Of a stretch of 64,000 bases of DNA, positions 1-11,838 are shown piece by piece. The DNA comes from Diphasiastrum complanatum. Its lineage: Eukaryota; Streptophyta; Lycopodiopsida; Lycopodiales; Lycopodiaceae. Where the stretch lies: the NCBI GenBank assembly GCA_029204225.1, contig CM055100.1, positions 28,102,649 to 28,166,648 of the forward strand, read 5' to 3'. How positions within the stretch are numbered: the first letter of the stretch is position 1; each line of letters starts with the position of its first letter. A program made the translations under genes and the position numbers. The notes under the pieces were generated by a model. That model was given only the letters and a program-made list of their open reading frames with translations, searched no databases and was not told the origin of the DNA.

Positions 1-957
1 CTCGATGATTCGACGTCTAAGATGTAGATTTTGGATCCTGGAAATCACCATATGCTATTCTATTGGCTCTTTACTATTTCTTATTGAAATATTCGGTTTC
101 GATTCAATAGAGACAAGCTCGAGTAAAGCTTTTTGCGATTGACGTCTCAAGTCAAGGAGTCTCTCCAATCTCGATGCGTAATGATATATTGTCTACATTC
201 TAATTGTCTTTAATTCTTCAGAAAAGGATATGTGAACCATATTGCTCGACTGACGTAAACCTGGCAGCTACGGAGGAATGGATGTTGGAGAAAGATCTTT
301 GTTAGCTTTTTTTATCCATTTTAGAGTCACATATTACTGTGTCTGTAATGTGACTTATTAGTTGATAGTTGATGAATACGTGACAATGACCACTTGTTGG
401 CAATAGCGTGAATAAACCAGGTCTTGGCATATATATATTATGCATTATGCATGGATAATGATATGGTACGAAAGAGATTAATACTCTTCTTGTTTCTGCT
501 TTCATATTTGCGTCTGTCGTGTTGGTGTTCAACTGTTCAATTACCTTGTACCATGGTGATTTGGTTACTTTCTGATTTCATTGCTTTTCCTGTAGTTTAC
601 TTGATCAATAAGGTGAGTAATTAGGTGAGGATTCGAGGGTAGAAAAAAGAATATGCTGCACTGTTTGAATGTTGCTGATTTTTAAAAATTCTTGCCCTCG
701 ATATTTGCAAACTTATGTAGGCTATAATTATTCAAATCTGAAATTTTGTCCTTTCTAAAATGTTATATTCTATGATAGCCCAAGATTTTGTTGGAGCAAG
801 CTATGGCACAAAATTATGCTCATAATGGCTTGAGCACATTGCACCAGCATGTAAAAGTCCAGACAGGCCTCTTAGTGTTTATGTCAAGTAAAGCCTTCGA
901 TTAGAGAGCTTTAAGCCTCTTCAAAACCATGACATCAAGCACCCACGCGAATAACCT
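1..957. other. No gene recognised
   Basis: AT-rich sequence with only short chance reading frames. I see no transposon end, RNA gene or exon-like block with flanking splice sites. Confidence 0.5.
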
Positions 958-1334
958 TTGAGACTTAACCCTATACGATGCCATGTGCTCAGGTTTCCTT
1001 TGGATTTTGGGACCACCTCTAGGAACAGAATGTCCATCCACTTTTCTTTCTCCTCTGGAATCAATCATTCTCTCTCTAGAATGTGCGTTTTCTCTCTACA
1101 GAATGTGCATTCTCTCTCCTCTCTCTACGGTGGATTGTGCATGTGCTATGTGGCAGCCCGTCATTGGCTGTCCACAACATTCCACCACAAATGTAAAAAA
1201 ATTTGCATTATAAATGCGAAAAGAAAACTAGTCCATGTGTGCGTCCGTACGACCGTACCATACGGCTCGGGAAAAAAAAAACCGGTGTCCAACTTCGCAC
1301 AATGGCATTACGCAGGGGAAGGCCCGAAGCCCTT

Positions 1335-1428
1335 GGGCCTTCCTTGCTGGTCGGGGCCTACCCTCAGGCGAGGGCCCTCCCAGCAAGGAAGGCCCTCAAA
1401 CGGGGTCTCCGCTCCCCCCCCCCCCCCC
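1335..1428. repeat. GC-rich perfect hairpin followed by poly-C
   Basis: The arms 1335-1350 and 1380-1395 are perfect 16-nt reverse complements (GGGCCTTCCTTGCTGG and its complement) separated by 29 nt. The loop has further GGGCC/GGCCC pairing, so the whole block can fold into a compact stem. A run of 15 C follows at 1414-1428. The block is far richer in GC than its surroundings and several reading frames across it are by-products of that composition. It may be part of a small non-autonomous repeat, but I see no clear target duplication. Confidence 0.75.
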
Positions 1429-1534
1429 GAACAAAACTCTTCAAATAGGAGAAGTTGTGCACTTAAGAAACACTTGCATAATAAATCATCGTTCAATGAA
1501 TCTTTCATTTGGAAGTCATAAGAAATATCGGTGA

Positions 1535-2379
1535 TAACAAAGTATGAGGCCTATTCCTCTCCTTTAAAAAGTTTTGGAGCTCCTTGCAATCTTCTTCAAG
1601 ATTGATAGTGCAAAATAGTGGTTGTTCATCAACATTTTTTAATATTTAGTTTCTTTTTTATCTGCTTCATCCACTGGCTCACCTCGAGCAATCCTTTCCC
1701 TGTGCTTTTTTCTCTGTTTTAGCATTTAAGATATTTCTTTTGAAATACTTAGCCAAATATTACTTTTTCAATCTTCAACACTTTGAAAATGAAAAGAGTA
1801 TGCTTAGCTTCGGAAAAAAAATGAGAGTTATTGGAAATCATAAAAACACTTGAAAATCATTAAAGTCTAAGCTCAACATGAAGAGAAAAACGTACTATAT
1901 CTTGGTGTAAGAAATTCATTCATGGAGCTCAAAGAATAAAGTCTCTGGCATTCGTCAAAATCTCTACAATTCAACCTTGTAACTACGGGGCTTGAAGAAC
2001 TTCCATGAATAATTTGTGTCCGAATTTAAAAAATTGTGTTAGACATTGAGTCTATTTGTTAATTTATTAATTATTTAACATTTATGAGATATATTTTGAT
2101 TTCAAAAAAAAGAATTTGTTTATCTTTGAAATTCTTTTTCCATTTCGGCAAGGAAAATTTGACCATTTGCCACCCTTGAGAAAACACTAATAAATAGTTC
2201 CATTGAGTTTACTCCCTACATATTTTTCCACTCACATATGTCCATATCTATAGAATGTAAGATGACCATGCTAAACATGGCAATACAGATTTACCTAACC
2301 ACTCCAAAAGGCAAGTTGAAAGTAGTTATCATACTTTGTAAGGTTCTACGTTGGATTTTTTTAATCAAAAGATAGGTCA
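1535..2379. other. No gene recognised
   Basis: AT-rich non-coding sequence without recognisable features on either strand. Confidence 0.5.
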
Positions 2380-2766
2380 CACTACAACATTTTGGAGGCT
2401 TTCCGATTCTATTACCGAGGCTTTTATGAAGAAATTTTTTTTTGAAAAAAGTTCCCAAACCTTGGTATATACCATGATGTATACCTCGAAAAGAGATCCT
2501 TGATAATTACCTTGGTAATCAAGGCTTCTTCATCTCATTTTTGCTTTGTTTATAGCATGTACAAACCGAGGGATATATCGAGGGACCTCGGTATTTCCCT
2601 CCCAAAAAGCTATTAGTGGCATGTCTTTTCTAAAGGATATACCAAGGGATATCCCTTGGTATATCCCTCTTAACAAGGCACCCTATTCCGAGGTTTATTC
2701 CAAGGCTGCAAAATGGGAAAAAAGTTCTAGAGTAGAATGGAGCCAGTTTGGACTCCATCCAACCCC
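2380..2766 (+). mobile_element. CACTA-like terminus with subterminal repeats
   Basis: CACTACAAC at 2380 matches the conserved start of plant CACTA (En/Spm) transposons. The next 300 bp hold many short motifs in both orientations built on ACCGAGG, CCTCGGTAT and CCTTGGTATAT, which is the usual layout of the subterminal transposase-binding repeats of this superfamily. I did not find the opposite terminus (TTGTAGTG) nearby, and no transposase reading frame follows directly. It is therefore a truncated end or the end of a non-autonomous copy. The superfamily assignment rests on motif style only. Confidence 0.5.
2635..2666. repeat. Perfect 32-bp palindrome
   Basis: The sequence reads the same on both strands over 32 bp, centred on GATATC at 2648-2653. 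It contains the CCTTGGTAT/ATACCAAGG motif that recurs around it, so it is probably two subterminal repeats of the CACTA-like end placed head to head. Confidence 0.85.
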
Positions 2767-3044
2767 ATGAGTCTTTGCACCACTTCTTATGAAGTTGGTA
2801 AGCAGAATCATTTGTTTATAATTGATAAATAAAATTTGCATGCAAATATTTAATTTACATTCCATGCAATTGAAGATTCATGTAGAGGACTTAACATGTC
2901 GTCATCACTTTGTATCACAAGCAATCATGCAAACCAGGCAAAGCGCCAGTCCTTGAAAATGTCCTTGTTGAAGATGACATGCGTGAGTTGTCTCATGCGA
3001 GTGATCACTCACATGAGACAACCTATGGAATGAGAGGATGTCAA

Positions 3045-3105
3045 TGAGTCTTTAGAGGAGACTTTCTCAATATCAAAAAGACCCTTTAAGGAATGCCATG
3101 TAGGA
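3045..3105. mobile_element. Possible remnant of an inverted-repeat (MITE-like) element
   Basis: The stretch TTAGAGGAG followed by CAAAAAGACCCTTTAAGG resembles the terminal inverted repeats of the 376-bp insert at 44994-45369. Only one terminus is visible here, so this would be a solitary or decayed end. Confidence 0.35.
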
Positions 3106-3499
3106 TAAAGAAAAAAAATCAAAATAAATAAAAAGAATATTGTTAATTCCTTGCCCCCACCACTCCCGAGGCCTCCCCAACTCCCAATGATCTAACCATA
3201 GTGTCTACTGTCACAGTTAAGAACTCTAAATTGTTCACAGTCTAACTTGTCTAAATCCGAAAATACATTTCCTCCATTGGTTACGAAGAGGGCAATACTC
3301 TCATTGGATCCAAAATATGACCGCATCCCCAAATTCAAATCAAGAAAAAATGAAAAATGTATGAATATGCATTCCCTCACTAGAATGAAAATTTGAGTGC
3401 CATCTCCAAACATGAATGCCATCTTCAGATTGGAATGAAAATATGAGCGCCATCTCCAAATTTGAATCAAGCAGAAAAGCAAAATCAATGGATTGATAG

Positions 3500-5780
3500 T
3501 ATAGAGTATATAATATAATTAAAGATAAGTACTTTGTTTTGTTCTAAAAAATCTGTTCTTAGTACTTTGTTGCATTTGATTACTTTCTTGTTTTTTCTGA
3601 TGACGACATTGTATCATCTACACTATCTGTCATGCTTAACTTATGCTTCTCGGCTCTCATACTCGGCTCTCAGTCTTCATTCATCTCGTCTTCTTAGAGA
3701 CCTCCTCGGTCTAAGGTGAGAGGTGCTCTTGGGTAGCTCTGGCCAAGTATCTTGGGGATTCACTGGAATCAGCCAACATCATCCCACCTCTAATGTGTTT
3801 CAAGACCTACTACTACTCATATTGAATGATGTCGCCCCACTTCCGCATTGGCATCTTTGATCATCACTTGGAAAAGCATAGATCCTTGTTCGCTTGCATA
3901 AAACCAAGTGCTTATTGTTGCCGGTCTTTCTCACAAGCTGCTTTTTGCAATCTGCCACAATGTAACCAGAATGTCTTATTGTTGCTAGTGGTTGACATTC
4001 TTAAAATTGGAGAGCTCCCAGCAGCTTCACAACTTGCATGTCTGAGTGCATTTCGCATGTCTTTTTCTTCTTTTTGCATCTGCCATGGATGGTTTCACTT
4101 CTCATTTCTAGACAGATTCTAACTTTTGGGAGGTCTGTATCCTCCATTCGGCTTCTGGGTGTTTCTGCAGTTCTTCTCTTAGTTGAAGTTCTAGTATTGT
4201 CGATGCTCTTTCCTTGACGAGAAGAGAAAGATCTTCGATTGGTAGGTTGTATAAGCCTTGGGTTAACAGTCTTCAAGGGAACAAACTCATCAGTAAATAG
4301 ATGGTAGAAACAGATTTGGACAGATGGATTGGATAGGGGCTTGGTGGAAGGATGAAGAAATTGATAGTTCTACGGTTGAAGCTTTGGACTCTTGCAATGT
4401 TGAGCTTTGACCACCACTTGCTGGGTGTGGAGCTCGTTTTATTTATCAGGTTCACGGTTGTCTTCATCTCTTTTTTTTTCTACAGCTCCTTTTGATCCAT
4501 TGCTTTTGGATCTCTTCGAGCTTCATAGGAGGAGATTCAACTATCATTGCTCCAGAGAGTTTCTTTTGATCAAAATTGATCTGACTCATTTGTTGCTTAA
4601 GTTTTGTCCTTTCCTCCTCAGCTCTCGGCTTTTCTCTTTATTTCTTTTCGCTGCTTCGCGTGCTTTCTTTCATAGTTGACTCGACGATGAATATCTCTAT
4701 GAAAGACAAGAATCAACTTTAAAGTGACGTGGATTTCTGAAAGTTGCAGTGTGCTCAAAGATCCTAAACTATGTACAAGGTGATCTGAAGATGGATAGAT
4801 GAATGAAAATGTGTTCTTGAGATACTCTATGGAAGACTCTCATGCAGTAGCTATTTCTCATGCAAAAATCAATCACACAAGAGGGATGAAGATGAACAAG
4901 AAAATAAACGAACTGTAAAGAGAGTGAGATCTGTATGGCACTTGTCGAACAAAACTTTCATTCATCAACATTGATAATTCACCTTGACAATTACAATATC
5001 CCATTGGTCTTGTAGAGTAATGAGAAAAACTCTGATATGCCCTTGTCAAAAACAAGGCAAGGTTGGTGACACTAAATCTACCATTGTTGATAGTAGATAT
5101 TGTAAGATATGGCTTAAAATGCATAGAAGGAGAAGGTACTATTCCCATTAGTATCCTTTGGATCATGAGATTCATAAATGAACCTCTATTTAGATTTCCT
5201 ATCTCTCATAGTGGTTTCATGATATGTAGGTAGTAGAAATCTTATCAGAAAGTGAAGACATATAGATTTGAGGTTGCAGGAGTGGAGATAGAATGTCAAT
5301 TCCCTGGGGAGGATGCTCTTGTCTGGGAATAGTAGCAGATGCCGAAATATCGGTTTTCTCAATAACTCATTTCATATAACGTCTATGTTCGATTATCGAT
5401 GTGGTAAATGCGTGTTAATGTAGAAGTTCTCAAGGAACTTCTCGACTGAGTAGCAGGTTTAACTGTTGCTTGCTATGGGCTTGTGTAGCGTTGTCGTGAG
5501 GATCCTACCATGATTCATAACTGATGTGTCGGGAAGGTAGGATCTTGTTGGGTTGTTTTGGGCTGTTGTTCATGGGCACTTGTATAATGGCATAACCTGA
5601 AAAGCATGCAAATTCATATAGGAAGAGAGAAATTAGAATATTGCTTAGTAGCAGGTTACATTCTTCATAAGCATCATAGCAGATTACAAGTTCAAAGAAG
5701 CATGAGAGAAGAGCATCATAATCAAATGATATGTACTCAATGTAAATGTATTGATTGTATTATAACATAAAATGAAGTGT
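3500..5780. other. No gene recognised
   Basis: Several reading frames of 60-100 codons occur on both strands, but none has a recognisable domain and none is flanked by convincing splice sites in a consistent chain. I see nothing I can support as a gene. Confidence 0.4.
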
Positions 5781-7846
5781 TTACTCTTCATCATCAATTT
5801 TTGTATCTCCTTCTATGGCTGTATTGTCATGAAAAAATTCTCTGCTTGAGTATGCATCTAATAGATGTGCATTATCCTTGTTTCCACCAAGTTCAATATA
5901 CGTAGAGTACAATGAATAATGGGAGCTCCTTAAAGGAACATTCTCATAAGTAAAACCTAGAATGTTCAAAACATAAGATCTCTTGACAAAAATGATCTTA
6001 TTTGTTTTAACAAATTTATGTCCTCCTAAATAGTATGATGAAGTTTTAACATCCATTATTAGTGTCTCCCCAACTGGACTGAACTTCAAATGAGCAATAC
6101 ATATCTTATCCTTTAGAAAATGCCTCAGATAGTGGCCAAGTCCACTATCCCTCTGAAACGAGAAAACATGTTGTCTGAAACCACCTCGTCTTACAACAAA
6201 GTCATCAATTATGAGTGCATCTTGCAATAGAAAAGAAGACTTAAAAATAAAAATTCATATTCAAGACATAACAACAATCATAAGCAATGAAGTTAAAACA
6301 CTTACACATTCTTCATGATCAGCAGCAACCAAATCTAGATGATCAATATTATGGCCACATACTGAAGAAGAATCATCTCTAAAATGCATTCGTGATGGAC
6401 GAGGGAAGCTTATCTAGGATTCATATGCCATGAATTCTTCATTAGATGACATGTTTCATCCATGATTAACAAAATTTGATAAAGCTTTTGTTAGGCATTC
6501 TTCGCCGGTCATAAGTCCATTCTCACCTTCATAATCAGTTCCATGCACCAAGTCTTTAGTTTCAAAATCTACAATGTCGGAGAATTTAAAAATTGTGTCG
6601 GATAGTAAACAAAGCACCTCATTCGCACGATAGTCGAAAAACTTACACAAATCAATTGTAGTTATATATACATCATCATGATCTATATGATACACATGCA
6701 AATAAAAAAACCATTTCGATTCATTTCTAGACATTGAATCATCAGTGATATTAGAGCCAATAAACAAATCTCAAAACACTTCAGTATCAACATCAAGGAA
6801 ATCACTATCCTTATTAGGGGTGTCGATAAGGAAGTGACTAATGTCCTTAAAGGATGATGCAACTGAGGATGAGGCCATCTGAGGATCAGAATCAACAGTT
6901 TTCTCATCATTTGGAATCTGAATTAGCAAGAAAAGTATGAAACTTGTCTGGTATTCAACAAAACAACATTTTCTCCTACAGATAGGACACATCGTAGTGT
7001 ATCTAAATTGTTCAAACAATCTAGTAAAAATCCTATCCAGTCTTTGCTTGAACAGTGGGAAGAAATGGACAAGATCAGTGAAAATAGAGGTCCTATGGAG
7101 ATAACAAGTATATTGATTATATCCCTGAATCTAACATAGTGTTCGTAAAATACTTCAAAATTAGGTTGGGCACTCTTGAAAACATGTAGATATGGGCGAA
7201 ATAGCATGTGAAAGTAGTCTAAGTTCTCAGTAATTCCAAACTCAGTAAGAAATGCACTTAGATTACTCTCATGACTATGTGCCGTTAGTTTTCTTGTATC
7301 TCTGATAGCTAAATGTGAGACTGAGCATTTGTTTTTCAATTTGATAACGTAAGATCATTGATGACCTTTTTATCCTGCATTCTTTATCATTATTTGTTTT
7401 ACTATCTCAGCCTTGATCCATGAGATCTGACAAAGTCTCATCTGATAAGTCCTTGCAAACAAATAAAGTTGGTGTCCTTTGAACACATACACTTGAGAAA
7501 AATCAACAAATATATGCAATGAGAGAAACCAACTTAGGTTTACAATTTTCGGACCAGTACTTTTCTTCATGGCATTTCTAACATCCAAGAGTAGCTTGCA
7601 TTTGAAGGATTCAGAAACAATACTGTCATGAATAGGCCACTCATCTTTCTGAAAACTTGGCAATGGAATTATTTCAAGCTTGCCGAAACCTCCATTTGTT
7701 TGTGGTATATATGAAACTTCATAAAAATATATACCACTATATGCAAGTTCCTTTGGACCATTTTGCAAAATGAAGGACCAATAGTAATGAGTTATGATTA
7801 AAACCACACCTACTCTATGAGTATATGACAGCAAGTGAGTGTTCAA
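5781..7846 (-). pseudogene. Unrecognised decayed coding region
   Basis: A chain of minus-strand coding-like blocks (7846-7370, 7339-6923, 7019-6306, 6230-5781) reads like real protein, with balanced composition and several long frames. I do not recognise it. From 7019 to 6306 one frame continues across three stops (6771-6773 TGA, 6456-6458 TGA, and a TAG near 6415). That block ends at a consensus donor, GTAAGTG, at 6299-6305. A pyrimidine-rich stretch ends in an AG acceptor at 6231, but joining the two shifts the frame by one. An acceptor-like TTCAG also occurs near 6917. The last block (about 149 codons) ends in an acidic tail. The picture is a multi-exon host gene or captured gene that has lost function. 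A divergent transposon protein remains possible. Confidence 0.4.
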
Positions 7847-8056
7847 CCTAAGAGGTCAGGTGACATATAAATCATCAAGGGAGTTTTTGGTTGTAGAGAG
7901 GAATGAATAGGAGAGAGTGGAATGTTGAAGAAACCAAGAGCTTCTATCTTTCAAAGCCTTAGTATTTCTTCGTAGGTTTTCCTTTGCTCTTTTTTGCTTC
8001 TATGCATTTTCAACTAGGTTTTGCACAGAGTCTGCATTTTTGGGTCATGAAGAAAA

Positions 8057-8326
8057 TTCATCCCTAGGTCTAAAACACTTAGAAAATAATTCTGAGATCT
8101 TTTCCCGACATTGTCGCATTTTTCGCATTTTTGTGAAAAAGGAGACACTATCCCTAAAAATGCCTTGGAAAGGTTTAGGCCCTTAGAAAACTTTCTGCCA
8201 TACTGTCGCATTTTTCACCCTTCGAAAAAAAATGACACAGTCTTTAAAATGCCTAAAAATCTTTTTCAGACCTACCTTTGCTTTTTCTCCTTTTTCTTCT
8301 TTTTCGGGAAAAAGCAAAGGTGTCCT
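8057..8326. repeat. 270-bp direct repeat, copy 1
   Basis: It starts TTCATCCCTAGG and ends near AAGGTGTCCTT. It matches 8772-9042 along its whole length with scattered substitutions. Each copy is itself two diverged monomers of about 110 bp sharing ACTGTCGCATTTTT and TAAAATGCC motifs, so four monomers are present. It could be a short LTR-like repeat or a small tandem array. Confidence 0.75.
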
Positions 8327-8771
8327 TCTCATGGAAGCTATGAGATCCATGATGGCCTATTCAAAGACATCAAAATTCTTATGGACTGAAGCAGTAGCTA
8401 CAGCCAACTATTTGTAGAACATGACAGTAGATCCAGCATTGCACACATGAGCTTTGGTGGGGCAACAAACCAAGTCTGACACATGTGCACATTTTTTGAT
8501 GCGTTGCATACGCCCACATTCTAGATCAGAAAGTAAAGAAGTTGGATAAAAAGGTGGAGCAAGGATTCCTCATAGGATATGATGTTCATTCATCATACTA
8601 CATGATCTACATGCCTGACAAAGATCAAGACTGTCAGAGACGTCAGATTTGATGAGTCAAAAACAATGGCTGACGGAGATCTAGTCCTAATGGCAACGTA
8701 TCCAAATACAAGGCCATATTGGTGGCGAAAGGTTTCTCTCATAAGTATGGTGTTGACTATACTGAAACCTT
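8327..8771 (+). pseudogene. Copia fragment: integrase end joined to RT start
   Basis: The first part encodes an integrase C-terminal stretch with MMAYSK and WTEAVATANYL, nearly the same as Copia-B near 30030-30090. The last part encodes the early RT motif with KYKAILVAKGFS and YGVDYTETF. The segment between them, with the rest of integrase, is shortened and frame-broken. The fragment lies exactly between the two 270-bp direct repeats, which either flank it as ends or were duplicated around it. It cannot make a working polyprotein. Confidence 0.7.
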
Positions 8772-9042
8772 TTCATCCCTAGGTCTAAAACACTTAGAAA
8801 ATAATTCTGAGAACTTGTCCTGACACTGTCGTATTTTTTGCATTTTTGTGAAAAAGGAGACACTGTCTCTAAAATGCCTTGGAAAGGTTTAGGCCCTTAG
8901 AAAAGATTTTTGCCATACTGTCGCATTTTTTGCCCTTCAGAAAAAAGTGACACTGTCTTTAAAATGCCTTAAAATATTTTTCAAGTCTACCTTCGCTTTT
9001 TCTCATTTTTCTCCTTTTTCGAAAAAAAGGGAAGGTGCCCTT
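8772..9042. repeat. 270-bp direct repeat, copy 2
   Basis: Second copy of 8057-8326, starting directly after the RT fragment at TTCATCCCTAGG. After its end the motif CCCTTGAAAA is repeated several times to about 9080. Confidence 0.75.
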
Positions 9043-9748
9043 GAAAAAGCGAAAGTGCCCTTGAAAAGCAAAGGTGACAAAAGGCGACTCTGCCCTTAAA
9101 AACTTAATAGGGTCCTTAAGCAAAAGCGAAGGCTTGCAGCATGAAGGCACAAGTGCAACAGGCAAAAGGCGGATGATTCACAAAGGACAATGACAGAAAA
9201 CTAGAATCAGTTTCGGTTAAGACTAATATATTTCTTTTGATTAGATCTTCTAACTTAATCAGTCCCTTGGACTGATCACATGAAAGAGATCAATGAAGGA
9301 TGGAAAATATGTACATGAAGACACACACAGTCACGGACAGAATACAGGCAAACACTCTAAGATAGCTCCATAGCGAGTTTACAGATTAGCAATAGCTAGT
9401 CATACTATTCGCGAGAAGAGAACATCTCTCTCGCGCCAAGGCGCTGATCTGGGAAACAGACAGCGCTCAAGAATTGTATTGTAAATTTAGTTCTGATATA
9501 GAATTAATTTTTCTCAATAATCTATTTGTTGATGTGTATGATCTGTAAAACTTGAATTCATGCTATCAGTAGATAAATTTCCGTTGTTGTCTTATTCAAC
9601 ATTATCTATTGTTTACAAGTTTGAATTTTACACAAAAAGCAGATCTGAGGCTTGGAAGAGAATTAGACGGCAGTGAGAAGCAGTAGCTACTCCTGCCAAG
9701 TCTGCTCTATCCGGCCTTTCATTCCACATCAGTGATCTTTGAACACGA
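9043..9748. other. Non-coding; possible LTR or leader of a decayed element
   Basis: AT-rich sequence without a gene. Its position before the coding-like block at 9749 would fit an LTR and leader, but I cannot find matching ends. Confidence 0.3.
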
Positions 9749-10490
9749 TTGCCATCACCAGGCAGTCGGGTCAGAGCCCTGCGGACGGACGTAGTTTCCA
9801 TCAAATGTTCTAAAAGTTCAATAAATTCTATGATGAATAGGAAAGACCCACACCTTCTAGATTTGTTGAGAATCTTAAAACATCCACCCTTGATGAGTGG
9901 GAGTCTTTTGCCACTACTACCCCTAGAACAGTATCACTACATAGCATCATAAAGCAGGATAAGGAGCTTACTAATCAAGGCATGACAGATGAGCATCGAC
10001 CACGACGATATTGTCCCATACTTCGCTTCACTGGACTCTACGTGGCCATCATAGGACTTGATACTATGGTACGTGGCCTTCAAACTGGAGTCTTAGCACT
10101 TGAGGTAGATAACGAGGGATTTTGGGTAAGGGCCATACTATACATCAAGATAAATCAACAATGGATATCAATGACCACACGAACCTTAAAGTTGCAACCT
10201 ATTAGGCAAGCGTTAACCTCGATAGACTTCCCATGACAAGTAAGGCACTAAGTGACCTACACCTACTAGGAGACTTTTGTCAGGTAGTACGACACTAAGT
10301 ATGACACTAAGTAACCTACCCCTACTAGGAGACTTTTGTCAGGTTATGCAAATTATCATCTTCCCATTCTTCTTAGGAACGACGACAATTGATAAGGAGC
10401 AGCTTATTACCACTTCTATAGCCCTCATGTCCAATGTTTTCTCATCCCAATCGGAGATCGATAGTTTCGAGTCAAACATAGAGTAGATGA
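9749..10490 (+). pseudogene. Decayed retroelement-like coding block, family unclear
   Basis: Plus-strand frames at 9749-9952, 9982-10236 and 10277-10486 look like pieces of one protein broken by frameshifts. I cannot assign a domain. Within it, 10241-10284 and 10303-10345 are a direct repeat of about 43 bp at about 62-bp spacing that includes CTACTAGGAGACTTTTGTCAGG, which is itself a likely cause of frame loss. A gag-like or movement-protein-like origin is possible but not shown. Confidence 0.3.
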
Positions 10491-10989
10491 GAGCACTTTA
10501 AGTGTTTATAAATTAGCAGCCAATCTAACCTGGGTATGTGTAGGCCTAACAACCATCTATTATACTAAATTAGTGGTACCCCGACGGCCTCCCCCTTCAT
10601 CTCCTACTGATGACGATCTAACCACCATTCTTAGATGCATTATTCAAAATTCAGATGAGCCAACTCCAACTCCAGAAGAGCCATCCCCTACACTTGAAGC
10701 TAACAAATGGTCTCGACAACCATGGGTACATGGATAATTACGTTATGAACGGAGTACATTTTGGTCCACAAAGGGCCACAGCCCTTCTCCCTTCAAGATG
10801 AGAGAGGTCTTCACCTTCTATGCTAGGAAGTTAGAGCCGGCTGAGTCGAGGATTGTGCAGATCTTCGATTGTATATTGCTTATTGGTGCCATCGTTGTGA
10901 TGTGTTCTTCAACATATTTTTGGTTCCTTGTTTTGAATGTTCGATCTCTTGGATCTTAGAACCTAGAGGCTCTGATTAGCCTTCCTAGA

Positions 10990-11001
10990 GGTCTGATACC
11001 A
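10990..11001 (-). other. Retroelement primer-binding site (minus strand)
   Basis: On the minus strand this reads TGGTATCAGACC, close to the initiator tRNA-Met primer site TGGTATCAGAGCC. It is preceded by ...TTCA plus one base, as in Copia-D, so a minus-strand LTR should end at 11003. Confidence 0.55.
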
Positions 11002-11002
11002 C

Positions 11003-11490
11003 TGAAGGGAAGTTAAATATCTGAATTCGATTCTGTTTGCAATAAATCTACAATCCCCTAGAGTGTAGATAGACACGGCTGACCTACATTACAATTTATT
11101 TAAGCATTCAATCAATTAGTATGAACCAGTGTGGCAAAATAGAGAGCAGATAACAATCGGACATCACAACATTCAATATAATTCAAGATAAGAAAAACAT
11201 CTACAAAACATCTATTGTATTGTCAATGAATTTCTTGAGCGCTATTGTGACAAAACCCACACAACACATCGGCTTGGGAGAATCTATGTCTCTCACAAAT
11301 GATATAAAGTCATCTTGCTTACTACCGGACTCTTGGACATCAGCTAGCAACACTATTCTTAGCTCACATTGGTATGCAACCAAATTGATGTTCAACCTAT
11401 TCTCTCATGTTTGATCTATTTATATAGATGGAGAGTAAAAGGTTTAATCTAATCTGAGATTACAAGAATGGTTGATTAAGCACATCCTAA
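11003..11490 (-). mobile_element. LTR-like block of a decayed minus-strand copia
   Basis: It lies directly upstream of the minus-strand primer site at 10990-11001. A TATA box, TATATAAATAG on the minus strand, lies at 11417-11427. The outer boundary is not resolved and no partner LTR is seen, so the extent is approximate. Confidence 0.35.
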
Positions 11491-11814
11491 TGGTATCTAG
11501 ATTTGTTGTCGTCATCGTCCGTGGAGGTGGTACTCCTCCTGGTACTTTCTTTGATCTGTAATTTGCAGCGTGAAGATCCGTCGCCTTTCGATCTTTGTGT
11601 CTTCTTCATCCGCACATTTTTTCGGGCTTCGCCTTTGAGATGCTTCATTCCTCAAACACTTTACTTTCGTCTTCGGGCATCCTTTAGTCCTCGAGGCTTT
11701 GGCTTCATGTTCGGTCAGTTCCCTTGTATTTCAATAGGCATGAGCTCGAAAGATAACAAAGCTTTGTGGCTCGAAACGATTTGCTTCTTCAATGCCATTA
11801 ATGCTCTTGTACTT

Positions 11815-11838
11815 GGCTTTGATACCATGTGAAAGTAC
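11815..11838 (-). mobile_element. Primer site and last bases of an older LTR
   Basis: On the minus strand 11827-11815 reads TGGTATCAAAGCC, a primer site with one mismatch. 11828-11833 is the end of the older LTR whose body is at 17187-17775. 11834-11838 is AGTAC, the left copy of the 5-bp target duplication made by Copia-E. The older element's internal region therefore continues below 11815. Confidence 0.7.

Noticed and set aside
9982-10236. Possible endogenous viral movement-protein-like frame
   Set aside because: The resemblance is only impressionistic; no diagnostic motif could be pointed to.
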